64,000 nt of DNA from Sphingobium sp. CAP-1 (GCF_009720145.1 NZ_CP046252.1:1116001-1180000); one strand, 5' to 3'. Shown: positions 54,195-63,370, counted from the first letter of the stretch. Numbers and translations are program-made. The notes: generated by a model from the letters alone, not told the origin.

Positions 54195-55100
54195 ATGAAA
54201 CTGTTCCCCTCCCTGTTCCGGGCGCTGAGCGCCGCGCTGTTGCTGATCGGCGGCGCGGCGCAGGCCCGCCCCGCCCAATCCAACCATGCCACCGCCTCCC
54301 CCGCCCTCTGGCAGGTGAAGGACGCCGACACGACCATCTGGCTGTTCGGCACCGTCCATGTGATGAAGCCGGGGATCGACTGGTTCGACGGCCGGGTGAA
54401 GCAGGCGTTCGACGGGTCGGACGAACTGGTGCTGGAGATTATCGAACCGGACGACCAGCAGGCGCTGGGCGCGACACTGGCGCACATGGCGCTGGCGAAG
54501 GATGGCGTAAAGCTGTCCGACCGGTTGACGCCGGAGGCGCGGGGCAAATATCGGGCGGCGATGGAGGCCAACACCCTGCCCTGGCAGACGTTCGAGCCGT
54601 TCAACCCCTGGCTGGCTGGCATCCGCCTGTCGGTCGCGCCGCTGGAGCGACTGGGGTTCCAGAGCGATCAGGGGGCGGAGAAGGTCTTGCGCAGCGCGGC
54701 CGAAGCATCGGGCAAGAAGGTCGGCGCGCTCGAAACCGTCGAGCAGCAACTGGGCTTCTTCGCCGGCCTGCCGATGGACCAGCAGATCCGCTTCCTGACC
54801 GACACGGTCGATGAACTGCCGCACATGGAAAGCGAATTTAACAGCCTGCTGCGCTATTGGCAGGCCGGCAAACCCGACAGGCTGGCCAGCATGATGAACG
54901 AGTCGCTGGAGGAAACCCCGGAAATGGCGCAGGTGCTGCTGACCGGGCGTAACGCGAATTGGGCAAAATGGATCAAGGCGCGGCTGGACCGGCCCGGCAC
55001 CGTCTTTGTCGCTGTGGGCGCGGGGCATCTGGCCGGCAAGGGCAGCGTGCAGGATCAGTTGAAGGCGCTGGGCGTTTCCACGCGCCGCGTGAAGGAGTGA
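54195..55100 (+). CDS. TraB/GumN family exported protein, copy 1
   Basis: A 301-residue protein with a signal peptide (FRALSAALLLIGGAAQA) and the TraB/GumN fold: TTIWLFGTVHVMKPG near the start (GxxH-type motif) and VAVGAGHLAGKGSVQDQLKALG near the end. The family is linked to the TIKI metalloprotease fold, with paired His/Glu residues; substrates in bacteria are unknown. The ATG has GAGGGA upstream. A paralog follows after 8 nt, clearly a tandem duplication. Confidence 0.9.
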   Translation: MKLFPSLFRALSAALLLIGGAAQARPAQSNHATASPALWQVKDADTTIWLFGTVHVMKPGIDWFDGRVKQAFDGSDELVLEIIEPDDQQALGATLAHMALAKDGVKLSDRLTPEARGKYRAAMEANTLPWQTFEPFNPWLAGIRLSVAPLERLGFQSDQGAEKVLRSAAEASGKKVGALETVEQQLGFFAGLPMDQQIRFLTDTVDELPHMESEFNSLLRYWQAGKPDRLASMMNESLEETPEMAQVLLTGRNANWAKWIKARLDRPGTVFVAVGAGHLAGKGSVQDQLKALGVSTRRVKE

Positions 55101-55108
55101 CGCCAGCG

Positions 55109-55990
55109 ATGCGCAAGATGAGCCGCCTCCTCGCCCTGTTCGCCCTCGTTCTGGCTGCCGCCTGTAGCCAAGCGCCGAAAGCCCCCCCCACGCAGGGCGG
55201 CCCGGCCCTGTGGCAGGTGCAGCGCGGCGAATTGAAGGGCTGGCTGTTCGGCACGATCCACGTCCTGCCGCGCGGTGTCGCCTGGGACACGCCGACGCTT
55301 AAGGACGCCATGGCGAAGGCCGACCGGCTGGTGCTGGAAGCCGCGGACTTGCAGGACGAACAGAAAACGCTGGGTCTGTTCGAGAAAATGGGCCGCACCC
55401 CCGGCCTGCCGCCGCTGGAACAGCGTGTGCCGGCGGAAGAGAAAGCCGCGCTGGACAAGGCGATGGCGGATGGCGGCACCAATACGCAATTGCTGTCGGG
55501 CTATGAAAGCTGGGCGGCGGCGATGCTGCTGTCGGCCGCCAGCCAGCAGGATCTGGGCGTCAGCCAGAGCGACGGCGTGGAACCGGTGCTGATCGAAACC
55601 TTCAAAAAGGCGAAGAAGCCGATCGGCGGGCTGGAAACGGTCGAGCGTCAGTTCGGCGCGTTCGACACCCTGCCCGAAGCGGCGCAGTCCCGGCTGCTGG
55701 TCCAGACCGTGCATGAGGCCAAGGGGATGAAGGCGCTCTATGACCGTATCCTGAAAGCCTGGCTGAAGGGCGACATGGAGGCGATCGCCAAGGAGGACGA
55801 GATTGGCGAACAGCCCGACCCGATGGTCGAGGAAGCCGTGCTGGTGCAGCGCAACCGCGATTGGGTGAAGGCGATCGAGCCGATGAGGGGCAAGCCCTTC
55901 ATCGCCGTGGGTGCGGGCCATCTGACGGGGCGGGAAAATCTGATCGACCTGCTGGAGGCCAGAGGCTTTACGGTGACGCGGGTGCAATAG
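55109..55990 (+). CDS. TraB/GumN family lipoprotein, copy 2
   Basis: A 293-residue paralog of the preceding gene. It has LKGWLFGTIHVLPRG, the shared IGGLETVERQFGAFDTLPEAAQ region and VGAGHLTGRENLIDLL. Unlike copy 1, its signal ends in a lipobox (LVLAAACSQ), so it should be lipid-anchored. ATG 55109 follows the first stop by 8 nt with AAGGAG 11 nt upstream; ATG 55118 is possible. The differing targeting of two tandem copies suggests distinct sites of action. Confidence 0.9.
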   Translation: MRKMSRLLALFALVLAAACSQAPKAPPTQGGPALWQVQRGELKGWLFGTIHVLPRGVAWDTPTLKDAMAKADRLVLEAADLQDEQKTLGLFEKMGRTPGLPPLEQRVPAEEKAALDKAMADGGTNTQLLSGYESWAAAMLLSAASQQDLGVSQSDGVEPVLIETFKKAKKPIGGLETVERQFGAFDTLPEAAQSRLLVQTVHEAKGMKALYDRILKAWLKGDMEAIAKEDEIGEQPDPMVEEAVLVQRNRDWVKAIEPMRGKPFIAVGAGHLTGRENLIDLLEARGFTVTRVQ

Positions 55991-56048
55991 GACATTGTCC
56001 GTTCGCTCCCCCACTTGCCTTTGCGCCCTTTTCTGCTAAAGGGCCGCC

Positions 56049-56084
56049 TTCCCGCGATGGTCATCCCTGGAGGCGTGGCGGGAA
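56049..56084 (+). other. Stem-loop in the rplY leader
   Basis: TTCCCGC (56049-56055) and GCGGGAA (56078-56084) can pair around 22 nt, 31 nt before the rplY start. It resembles family B palindromes but with a long loop. Function unclear. Confidence 0.4.
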
Positions 56085-56115
56085 ATATGTATCAACGAGC
56101 TTTTGGAGACACGCA

Positions 56116-56724
56116 ATGAGCGAGCAGCTTACGCTGTCGGCCGAGGCACGCGATCGGGCAGGCAAGGGAGCCTCCCGCGCTCTCCGCCGCGAGGGCCGCG
56201 TACCCGCCGTCATCTACGGTAACAATGAAGAACCCCTGTCGATCCACGTCGAGGAAAAGCTCCTCAACAAGCAGCTCGGCACCGGCCACTTCTTCAATTC
56301 GGTCATCATGGTCGAAGTCGGCGGCAAGTCCGTCCGCACGCTCGCCAAGGACGTGGCGTTCCACCCCGTCACCGACCGTCCGCTGCACGCCGACTTCCTG
56401 CGCGTTTCGGAACATGCCACCGTCCACGTCAACGTGCCGGTGCGCTTCGCCAATGAGGACGCTTCGCCGGGCCTGAAGAAGGGCGGCGTGCTGAACGTCG
56501 TGCGTCACGAAGTCGAACTGATCGTCGACGCCGCTGAAATCCCCGAAGATGTCGTCGTCGACCTCAAGGGCTTCGAAGTCGGCGATTCGATCCACATCAG
56601 CGCCGTGACCCTGCCCAAGGGCGCAAAGACCGCGATCGACGATCGCGACTTCACCCTGGCGACGATCGTCGCCCCCTCGGCTCTCAAGAGCGCCGAAGGC
56701 GAAGCCACGACCGAAGGCGAATAA
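56116..56724 (+). CDS. rplY: 50S ribosomal protein L25 (Ctc/TL5 type)
   Basis: A 202-residue L25/general-stress protein that binds 5S rRNA. The N-terminal L25 domain (AEARDRAGKGASRALRREGRVPAVIYGN) is followed by the Ctc beta domain (NVPVRFANEDASPGLKKGGVLNVV) and a short acidic tail. ATG 56116 has GGAG 7 nt upstream. It lies ahead of pth, a common pairing in bacteria, separated by a terminator. Confidence 0.95.
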   Translation: MSEQLTLSAEARDRAGKGASRALRREGRVPAVIYGNNEEPLSIHVEEKLLNKQLGTGHFFNSVIMVEVGGKSVRTLAKDVAFHPVTDRPLHADFLRVSEHATVHVNVPVRFANEDASPGLKKGGVLNVVRHEVELIVDAAEIPEDVVVDLKGFEVGDSIHISAVTLPKGAKTAIDDRDFTLATIVAPSALKSAEGEATTEGE

Positions 56725-56752
56725 GCCTTTTCCAGTCGGACGCTTTTTGCTC

Positions 56753-56785
56753 AACCCCGTTCAGGCTTCGCCCGAACGGGGTTTT
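56753..56785 (+). terminator. Terminator between rplY and pth
   Basis: AACCCCGTTC (56753-56762) pairs with GAACGGGGTT (56774-56783), 11-nt loop, then TT and GCTTG. pth starts only 20 nt later, so read-through may supply it. Confidence 0.75.
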
Positions 56786-56804
56786 GCTTGTCTGGAGTAT
56801 GGAA

Positions 56805-57374
56805 ATGCAGATCTGGGCCGGCCTGGGCAATCCGGGGCAGCAATATGCGATGCACCGGCATAATGTCGGCTTCATGGTCGCGGACCTGATCGCCGACCTG
56901 TATCGCTTCTCCCCGCCGAAGAAGCAGTTTCAAGGCTGGGTGCAGGAAGGGCGGATCGGCACGGAGAAGATCCTGCTGGTGAAACCCGCCACTTTCATGA
57001 ATGAAAGCGGCCGATCGATCGGCGAGGCGATGCGCTTCTACAAGCTGACGCCGCAGGATGTTACCGTCTTTCACGACGAACTCGACCTCGCGCCGATGAA
57101 GGTCAAGGTGAAGCGCGGCGGCGGCAATGCCGGGCATAACGGCCTGCGGTCAACCGACGCGCATATCGGCGCGGATTTCCGCCGGGTGCGAATCGGCATC
57201 GGCCATCCGGGGCACAAGGACAAGGTCCATGGCTATGTCCTTGGCAATTACGCCAAGAGCGAGATGGACGCCCTGACCGACATGCTCGGCGCGATCAGCG
57301 CGGAAGCCGAATGGCTGGCGAAGAATGACGATGTGCGCTTCATGAATGAAGTGGCGCGCCGGCTGGCGGACTGA
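56805..57374 (+). CDS. pth: Peptidyl-tRNA hydrolase
   Basis: A 189-residue enzyme that frees tRNA from dropped-off peptidyl-tRNA. Catalytic and binding motifs: IWAGLGNPGQQY, HRHNVGFM (catalytic His), VKPATFMNESG, VFHDELDLAPMKVKVKRGGGNAGHNGLRS and IGIGHPGHKDKV. ATG 56805 is 7 nt from GGAG; ATG 56799 in frame is too close to that site. Its 3' end overlaps the convergent hydrolase gene by 35 nt. Confidence 0.97.
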   Translation: MQIWAGLGNPGQQYAMHRHNVGFMVADLIADLYRFSPPKKQFQGWVQEGRIGTEKILLVKPATFMNESGRSIGEAMRFYKLTPQDVTVFHDELDLAPMKVKVKRGGGNAGHNGLRSTDAHIGADFRRVRIGIGHPGHKDKVHGYVLGNYAKSEMDALTDMLGAISAEAEWLAKNDDVRFMNEVARRLAD

Positions 57375-58377
57375 CCGCGCGCTTCGCCAGCGCCGCTTGC
57401 GTCAACGGCCCCGCGTGCATCGCGGGCGGCAGCATCGGATTGGTCGTATGCCAGCTCGACACCCATTCGTCCGGCTGGTTGCCCCACATATTGAGCTGGC
57501 CCAGTGCGTCGAACAGGCCGAGATATTGGTGGAAGGCGACGCCCGTCACATTTTCGGCGATCGGGCAGCCCAACGTCACCACCGTCAGCCCCTCCACCCG
57601 TTCCCTGGGCAAGGACTGGATGGCGTTGCCGATCTGCAATGCGCCCTTGCTATGGCCGATCAGCGTTTTGAGCGGCAGGTCGCGATAGCGCATGATCGCA
57701 TGGAGAACGTCGGACGATCCCGACCCGTGGCGGAACACCGGCCCGCCATGCAGCGTCTTGGCGTCAGGTGTCGAAGCGGCCAGTTCCCGGCCGATCCGCG
57801 CGGTGTTCGGCGCGACATTGGCCAGATTGTTCTGCACCAGGCTCTTGGTCTGTAACCAGTCATACAGGCCAAAGCCGAACCAGCCGCCCAGCGATTGCAG
57901 CATCACATCCGCCACGCCATAGCCGGGTACGATCGCCAGCACCGGCTTTTCCAGCGCCACCGATATGTCCCAGGCCAGCGCCGCGCTGCCCAGCGCCGAA
58001 CTGCCGACCCCGGTGATGGTGGCTATCTCCACCTGCTGCGCTTCGGGATAGGGAGAAGCGAGGAAGGCGCCGACATCCCTATATTTATGAACATAGGGCG
58101 CGGTCGCCGCATCGATCAGCAGCAGCGATCCTTCCGGGTCGGACAAGGCATCGAAGCTGGTGAGACGCGTCCGCACCCTTTCACCCAGGCTTGTCGATTC
58201 ACTGCCTTTGTCGATCAATTCGGCGTTCAGCCTGGGCACATCGTAGAAGATGCCGTCGAGCATCGTGTTGAACAGGCGGCAGGCGCGCACCGAAGGGCGC
58301 ACCAGCCATTCGGGTATTTCGAAGAGGCCAAGGCCACGCGCATCGGTTAAACTGGGCAGATTGTCTCCTGTCGGCAT
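57340..58377 (-). CDS. Predicted alpha/beta-hydrolase-like protein of unknown substrate
   Basis: A 345-residue protein with a nucleophile elbow LIGHSKGALQIGNAI (GHSKG, Ser as probable nucleophile) after a region VLAIVPGYGVADVMLQSLGG. No signal peptide or membrane helix is clear. ATG 58377 has GGAGG 6 nt upstream, a very good site. I do not recognise a named family; lipase-class or PGAP1-like folds are possible. The last 35 nt overlap the end of pth on the other strand. It is divergent from pgm with 247 nt between. Confidence 0.7.
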   Translation of the reverse strand: MPTGDNLPSLTDARGLGLFEIPEWLVRPSVRACRLFNTMLDGIFYDVPRLNAELIDKGSESTSLGERVRTRLTSFDALSDPEGSLLLIDAATAPYVHKYRDVGAFLASPYPEAQQVEIATITGVGSSALGSAALAWDISVALEKPVLAIVPGYGVADVMLQSLGGWFGFGLYDWLQTKSLVQNNLANVAPNTARIGRELAASTPDAKTLHGGPVFRHGSGSSDVLHAIMRYRDLPLKTLIGHSKGALQIGNAIQSLPRERVEGLTVVTLGCPIAENVTGVAFHQYLGLFDALGQLNMWGNQPDEWVSSWHTTNPMLPPAMHAGPLTQAALAKRAVSPPAGAPLHS

Positions 58378-58624
58378 GATCAACCTCCTTCATCAATGTG
58401 CGGGGATCACATCACGTCTTTGCATCGCAGCAAAGTGACATTTACGGTTAAAGGCGCATTTTGGTTCAATCTCTGACCAACTCCGATTTTTACTTCGCAA
58501 TTGCAATGAGATAAAATAGGAGCGCCGAAACCGCTTCGCCCCCGGTTCCGTGCAAATCATTGCCGCGCCTTCGGTGTCTGGCCATAAGGGCGCAGGGCTT
58601 TTGCCACAAAAGGGGGATTATCGG

Positions 58625-60253
58625 GTGATTCTGACGGTAGCGACACCATCCTTTGCCGACCAGAAGCCGGGCACGTCGGGCCTGCGCAAGAAAGTCCGTG
58701 TCTTTCAGCAGCCCCATTATGCCGAAAATTTTGTCCAGTCAGTGTTCGACAGCCTTGATGGCTATGAAGGGCAGACATTGGTGGTCGGCGGCGATGGCCG
58801 TTACCTGAACCGCGAAGTCATCCAGATCGTGCTGAAAATGGCGGCGGCCAACGGGTTCGGCCGGGTGCTGGTGGGCAAGGGCGGCATATTGTCCACGCCC
58901 GCCGCGTCGCACCTGATCCGCTTGTCGGGCGCGTTCGGCGGCCTCATCCTGTCGGCCAGCCACAATCCCGGCGGGCCGGACGAGGATTTCGGCATCAAAT
59001 ATAATATCGGCAATGGCGGCCCCGCGCCGGAGAAGGTGACGGACGCGATCGCCGCCCGATCGCTGGTGATCGACAGCTATAAAATTCTCGACGCGGGCGA
59101 TGTGGATATCGACACGATCGGCGCCAGCAAATTGGGCAACATGGCGGTCGAGGTGGTCGATCCGGTCGCCGCCTATGCCGACCTGATGGAAAGCCTGTTC
59201 GACTTTGCAGCGATCCGGGCGATGATCGCGGGCGGCTTCACCCTCGCCTTCGACAGCATGAGCGCCGTCACCGGCCCCTATGCGCTGGAGATTTTCGAAA
59301 AGCGTCTCTGCGCGCCAGCCGGCACGGTGATGAACGGCATCCCCCTGCCCGACTTCGGCCATCACCATCCCGACCCCAATCTGGTCCACGCCAGAGCGCT
59401 CTATGACCGGATGATGGCGCCGGACGCCCCGGATTTCGGCGCGGCGTCGGACGGCGATGGCGACCGCAACCTCATTATCGGGCGGCATAGCTATGTCACG
59501 CCGTCGGATTCGCTCGCGGTGCTGGCGGCCAACGCCCATCTGGCGCCGGGCTATGCGGCGGGCCTGAAGGGCATCGCCCGGTCCATGCCGACCAGCGGCG
59601 CGGCGGATCGCGTGGCGGAAAAGCTGGGCATCCCGCTTTATGAGACGCCGACCGGCTGGAAATTCTTCGGCAATCTGCTCGACGCCGGCATGGCGACCAT
59701 TTGCGGCGAGGAAAGCGCGGGCACCGGTTCCGACCATGTGCGCGAGAAGGACGGCATCTGGGCGGTGCTGCTGTGGCTCAACATCCTCGCCATGCGCAAG
59801 CAGAGCGTCGCCGCGATCATGGCCGATCACTGGGCCACCTATGGCCGCAATTATTATGCCCGCCACGATTATGAGGCGATCGCCAAGGACAAGGCCGACG
59901 CGCTGATGGCCGCGCTGCGCGGGAAGCTCGGCAGCCTGCCCGGCACGACCAACAGCGGCGGCACGGTGCGGAGCGCGGATGATTTCGCCTATACCGATCC
60001 GACCGACCAGTCGGTGAGCAAAAATCAGGGCGTGCGCATCCTGTTCGAGGATGGATCGCGCGTCGTGTTCCGCCTGTCGGGCACCGGCACCGAAGGGGCG
60101 ACCCTGCGCGTCTATATCGAGCGCTATGTCGGCCCGGACGGCGAACTGGCGCTGGAGACGGGCGATGCGCTGGCGCCGCTGATATCCGCCGCGCAGGAGG
60201 TGGCCGATATCAGCGGCTACACCGGCATGAACCGGCCCAGCGTCATCACCTGA
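58625..60253 (+). CDS. pgm: Phosphoglucomutase (alpha-D-glucose phosphate-specific)
   Basis: A 542-residue enzyme interconverting glucose 1- and 6-phosphate. Motifs: PGTSGLRKKVRVF at the N-terminus, the phosphoserine loop LILSASHNPGGPDEDFGIKYN, the metal loop AASDGDGDRNLIIG and the sugar-specificity/phosphate loop RLSGTGTEGATLRVY. GTG 58625 is preferred because GGGGGA lies 7 nt upstream and the protein then starts ILTVATPSFADQKPG; the frame opens at 58550. It feeds glycogen or surface polysaccharide precursors. A terminator follows. Confidence 0.95.
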   Translation: MILTVATPSFADQKPGTSGLRKKVRVFQQPHYAENFVQSVFDSLDGYEGQTLVVGGDGRYLNREVIQIVLKMAAANGFGRVLVGKGGILSTPAASHLIRLSGAFGGLILSASHNPGGPDEDFGIKYNIGNGGPAPEKVTDAIAARSLVIDSYKILDAGDVDIDTIGASKLGNMAVEVVDPVAAYADLMESLFDFAAIRAMIAGGFTLAFDSMSAVTGPYALEIFEKRLCAPAGTVMNGIPLPDFGHHHPDPNLVHARALYDRMMAPDAPDFGAASDGDGDRNLIIGRHSYVTPSDSLAVLAANAHLAPGYAAGLKGIARSMPTSGAADRVAEKLGIPLYETPTGWKFFGNLLDAGMATICGEESAGTGSDHVREKDGIWAVLLWLNILAMRKQSVAAIMADHWATYGRNYYARHDYEAIAKDKADALMAALRGKLGSLPGTTNSGGTVRSADDFAYTDPTDQSVSKNQGVRILFEDGSRVVFRLSGTGTEGATLRVYIERYVGPDGELALETGDALAPLISAAQEVADISGYTGMNRPSVIT

Positions 60254-60329
60254 CGCAAGTCCGGGTTACGTCAGGACAGAAACTCACGAGCCGGCAACAA
60301 GGTGGAAACGCACCGGGGATAGGGAATAT

Positions 60330-60356
60330 GGGCGGCCACCTATGGTCGCCCCTTTC
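60330..60356 (+). terminator. Probable terminator after pgm
   Basis: GGGCGGCCA (60330-60338) pairs with TGGTCGCCC (60343-60351), one G-U pair, loop CCTA, then CTTTC. The T-run is short. Confidence 0.55.
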
Positions 60357-60373
60357 ATTGTTCCGGGAACCCG

Positions 60374-61057
60374 ATGCGCCGCCTTACCCTTTGCCTGTCC
60401 GCCTGCCTTGTCCTGCTGTCCGCCCCCGTCCGCGCCGCGACCAGCGAAGATGAGCAATATTGGCTCAACCTGACCGCCATGGGATCGGTGAAGGACGACC
60501 TCGTCTATTTCGCAGAAGTCCAGCCGCGCGTCGGCGATGGGCTGTCGCGGATCGATCAGGCGCTGTTCCGCGGCGCGATCGGCTGGAAAATTTCGCCCAG
60601 GGTCACGCTCTATCAGGGCTATGCCCATGTCGCGGTGCCGATCGAGGGTGGCAGGGACATCAATGAGGAGCGCAGTTTCCAGCAACTCAACTGGGCGCTG
60701 GGCAAACCCTGGAGCGGTGAATTGTCGTCGCGCACGCGGCTGGAGCAGCGCTGGCGATCGGACGGTAACGATATGGGCTGGCGGCTGCGCGAAATGCTCC
60801 GCTACGAAAAGCCGTTGCGGCCGGACAGCGACGCGGTGAACGCACTGGTCTATGCGGAGGGGTTCGCAGCCTTGAACGACACCGACTGGGGCGCTCGTTC
60901 AGGCTTCGACCAGTTGCGCAGCTTTGTCGGCGCGGAAATCGGCCTGCCCGGCGCATCGACGATCGAGGTCGGCTATCTCAACCAGATCATCAACCAGCGC
61001 GCCGGCGACAGCCGCGTCAACCATGTGGCGTCGGTGACTTTGTTCTTCCGGCATTGA
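60374..61057 (+). CDS. DUF2490 domain-containing exported protein
   Basis: A 227-residue protein with a signal peptide (LCLSACLVLLSAPVRAA) and repeated amphipathic strands. Segments DLVYFAEVQPRVGDGLSRIDQALFRGAIG, TLYQGYAHV and EERSFQQLNWAL are typical of DUF2490, a predicted outer-membrane beta-barrel of unknown function. It ends in VTLFFRH. It is a single gene behind the pgm terminator and convergent with the DUF983 gene. Confidence 0.85.
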   Translation: MRRLTLCLSACLVLLSAPVRAATSEDEQYWLNLTAMGSVKDDLVYFAEVQPRVGDGLSRIDQALFRGAIGWKISPRVTLYQGYAHVAVPIEGGRDINEERSFQQLNWALGKPWSGELSSRTRLEQRWRSDGNDMGWRLREMLRYEKPLRPDSDAVNALVYAEGFAALNDTDWGARSGFDQLRSFVGAEIGLPGASTIEVGYLNQIINQRAGDSRVNHVASVTLFFRH

Positions 61058-61140
61058 GGCGATGGACAATTGCCTGCCCTCTGCCGTGAATGCGGGAGAG
61101 GGCTGGAACCGATACGATTTCGCGCGATCCCGCCCCGCCC

Positions 61141-61587
61141 TCAGGCGTCGTCGCCCGCATCGCCATGAAGTTTCGCCCAGAGCGATCCGGTCCCCGCCTC
61201 CTGCGCGCGGGTGGTGAATTGCGCCGCGACCAGCCAACCCTTGATCGGGCGCAAAGGCAATATGGTGGTCAGGATCAGCATCGGCACGCCGACCGCCAGA
61301 TGCACCCAGAGCGGCGGCCGCGCCATGATTTCCAGCATCAGGATGAAGATCACGCCGGGCACACAGGCGAAAAGCTGGACGAACACCGCCGGTCCGTCCG
61401 CCGGATCGGCGAAGCTATAATCGAGATTGCACACCTCGCAATGGTCGCGCACGGTCAGGAATCCGGTGAAGATATGCCCCTTGCCACAGCGCGGACAGCG
61501 GCCGAAAACGCCGGTTTCATGTGCCGGGCGTTTCTTCCAGCGGTGGCCGGACTCATCGGTCCAGAAGCTTTCAGTCTGTTCGGTCAT
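61141..61587 (-). CDS. DUF983 family membrane protein
   Basis: A 148-residue protein. A cytoplasmic N-terminus carries two zinc-ribbon-like pairs, GRCPRCGKGHIF and CEVCNLDYSF, followed by two membrane helices (FVQLFACVPGVIFILMLEI and WVHLAVGVPMLILTTILPL). This arrangement defines DUF983, whose role is unknown; in some alphaproteobacteria such genes lie near cytochrome oxidase assembly genes, but that context is absent here. It is divergent from ychF. Confidence 0.87.
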   Translation of the reverse strand: MTEQTESFWTDESGHRWKKRPAHETGVFGRCPRCGKGHIFTGFLTVRDHCEVCNLDYSFADPADGPAVFVQLFACVPGVIFILMLEIMARPPLWVHLAVGVPMLILTTILPLRPIKGWLVAAQFTTRAQEAGTGSLWAKLHGDAGDDA

Positions 61588-61710
61588 GCCGGCTCCTCTC
61601 TGCCAATGCTCCGCTCCTGTCGATTGCGCCTTTTGTCCAAGGCTGGCCTTTATGCATACAAAGCGCTATCGGGCGCGCCATTCCTTCATTCGTTCTTGTA
61701 AGGCAGTCAG

Positions 61711-62811
61711 ATGGGTTTTCGTTGCGGTATCGTCGGTCTTCCCAATGTGGGCAAGTCCACCCTGTTCAATGCGCTGACCGAAACGCAGGCGGCACAGGCG
61801 GCCAATTACCCTTTCTGCACGATCGAGCCGAATGAGGGCCGCGTCGCCGTGCCCGACGAGCGGCTCCAGACCATCGCAAAGATCGGCGGCAGCGCCAAGA
61901 TCATCGAGACGCAGCTCAGCTTCGTCGACATTGCGGGCCTTGTGCGCGGCGCATCCAAGGGCGAGGGGTTGGGCAACCAGTTCCTGGCCAATATCCGCGA
62001 GACGGACGCCATCGTCCATGTGCTGCGCTGCTTCGAGGATGGCGACATCACCCATGTCGAGGGCAAGGTCGATCCCATCGCCGACGCCGAAACGGTGGAA
62101 ACCGAACTGATGCTGGCCGATCTGGAAAGCCTGGAAAAGCGCGTCCCCAACCTCGCCAAGAAGGCGGCGCAGGGCGACAAGGAAGCCAAGGCGGCGGCGG
62201 CGGTGCTGGGACAGGCGCTCGACCTGCTGCGCGACGGCAAGCCCGCCCGCCTCACCGTGCCGCGCGATGTCGAGGAAGAGCGCCTGTTCGCGCAGGCGCA
62301 GTTGCTGACCGCCAAGCCGGTCCTCTATGTCTGCAATGTCGAGGAAGATGCCGCGTCGGAGGGCAACGCCCATTCGGCCCGCGTGTTCGAGAAGGCGGCG
62401 GCCGAAAACGCCAAGGCGGTGATCGTGTCCGCCGCGATCGAGGCGGAACTGGTGACGATGCCGATCGAGGAACGCGCCGAATATCTCGAAGCGCTGGGGT
62501 TGAGCGAGGCCGGCCTCGCCCGCATCATCCGCGCCGGTTACGAACTGCTCGGCCTCATCACCTTCTTCACCGTCGGGCCGAAGGAAGCGCGCGCCTGGAC
62601 CGTCCACAAGGGCAGCAAGGCGCCGCAGGCCGCAGGCGCGATCCACACCGATTTCGAAAAGGGCTTCATCCGCGCCGAAACCATGGCTTACGCGGATTAT
62701 GTCCAGTATAACGGCGAAACCGGGGCCAAGGAAGCGGGCAAGTGGCGCTCCGAAGGCAAGGATTATGTGACGCAGGACGGCGACATCATGCTGTTCCGCT
62801 TCAACGTCTGA
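61711..62811 (+). CDS. ychF: Redox-regulated ATPase YchF (Obg family)
   Basis: A 366-residue Obg-like P-loop NTPase. G1 is GIVGLPNVGKSTLFNALT, G2/G3 follow as FCTIEPNEGRVAVPD and FVDIAGLVRGASKGEGLGNQFL, and G4 is the altered NVEE instead of NKxD, which explains the ATP preference. The C-terminal TGS domain covers about 280-364 (LITFFTVGPKEARAWTV...). It interacts with ribosomes and is repressed under oxidative stress in E. coli. Confidence 0.97.
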   Translation: MGFRCGIVGLPNVGKSTLFNALTETQAAQAANYPFCTIEPNEGRVAVPDERLQTIAKIGGSAKIIETQLSFVDIAGLVRGASKGEGLGNQFLANIRETDAIVHVLRCFEDGDITHVEGKVDPIADAETVETELMLADLESLEKRVPNLAKKAAQGDKEAKAAAAVLGQALDLLRDGKPARLTVPRDVEEERLFAQAQLLTAKPVLYVCNVEEDAASEGNAHSARVFEKAAAENAKAVIVSAAIEAELVTMPIEERAEYLEALGLSEAGLARIIRAGYELLGLITFFTVGPKEARAWTVHKGSKAPQAAGAIHTDFEKGFIRAETMAYADYVQYNGETGAKEAGKWRSEGKDYVTQDGDIMLFRFNV

Positions 62812-62817
62812 TCCGCC

Positions 62818-63342
62818 GTGGCGCTGCGCCCCGGCCAGTTCCCCGCGCAGCGCAAGGCCGCCTTCCCGCCCAGCGTCGACGCCAATACGCGGCTGCTGAT
62901 CCTGGGCAGCCTGCCCGGCGATGCCTCCATCAAGCAGGGCGAATATTATGCCCATCGCGGCAATGCCTTCTGGGACTTGCTGGGTGAGGTTCTGGGCGAG
63001 CCGCTGCGCGCTCAGCCCTATGCCATGCGGCTGAAGCGGCTGCGGACGCTGGGCGTCGGCCTGTGGGACGTGATCGAAAGCGCGGAGCGGCCCGGCAGCC
63101 TGGACAGCAGCATCAGAGGCGCGGAACTGCGCGACCTCGGCCTGTTCGTGGAGCGATTGCCGGCGCTGCGGGCGGTCGCGTTCAACGGCAAGACGGCAGC
63201 GCTGCACGGACGGCGGCAATTGGGCGAGCGGCCAGGGCTGACGCTGATCGACCTGCCCTCCTCCAGCGGCGCATACGCCAGCCTGTCGCGGGAAGCGAAG
63301 CGGCAGGCGTGGATAGCGCTGCGCGATGTGCTGATGGGATAA
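62818..63342 (+). CDS. DNA-deoxyinosine (hypoxanthine-DNA) glycosylase, UDG family 6
   Basis: A 174-residue UDG-fold protein. The family-6 signature LLILGSLPGDASIKQGEYYAHRGNAFW, with the active Asn, is followed by GLWDVIESAERPGSLDSSI, VAFNGKTAALHG and DLPSSSGAYASLS. Family 6 enzymes excise hypoxanthine from deaminated adenine, and are often annotated as G/U mismatch glycosylases. GTG 62818 begins 7 nt after the ychF stop, so the two genes are likely co-transcribed. Confidence 0.88.
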   Translation: MALRPGQFPAQRKAAFPPSVDANTRLLILGSLPGDASIKQGEYYAHRGNAFWDLLGEVLGEPLRAQPYAMRLKRLRTLGVGLWDVIESAERPGSLDSSIRGAELRDLGLFVERLPALRAVAFNGKTAALHGRRQLGERPGLTLIDLPSSSGAYASLSREAKRQAWIALRDVLMG

Positions 63343-63352
63343 GCTGACAGAA

Positions 63353-63370
63353 ACGTCACTTTACCGTCAT
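63353..63370 (+). promoter_or_regulatory. Possible PhoB box upstream of the phosphodiesterase gene
   Basis: ACGTCAC-TTTA-CCGTCAT has the 7-4-7 layout of a Pho box (consensus CTGTCAT-AWAW-CTGTCAY), with GTCA in both halves and an AT-rich middle. It is 52 nt before the ATG of a predicted secreted phosphodiesterase. Confidence 0.4.
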
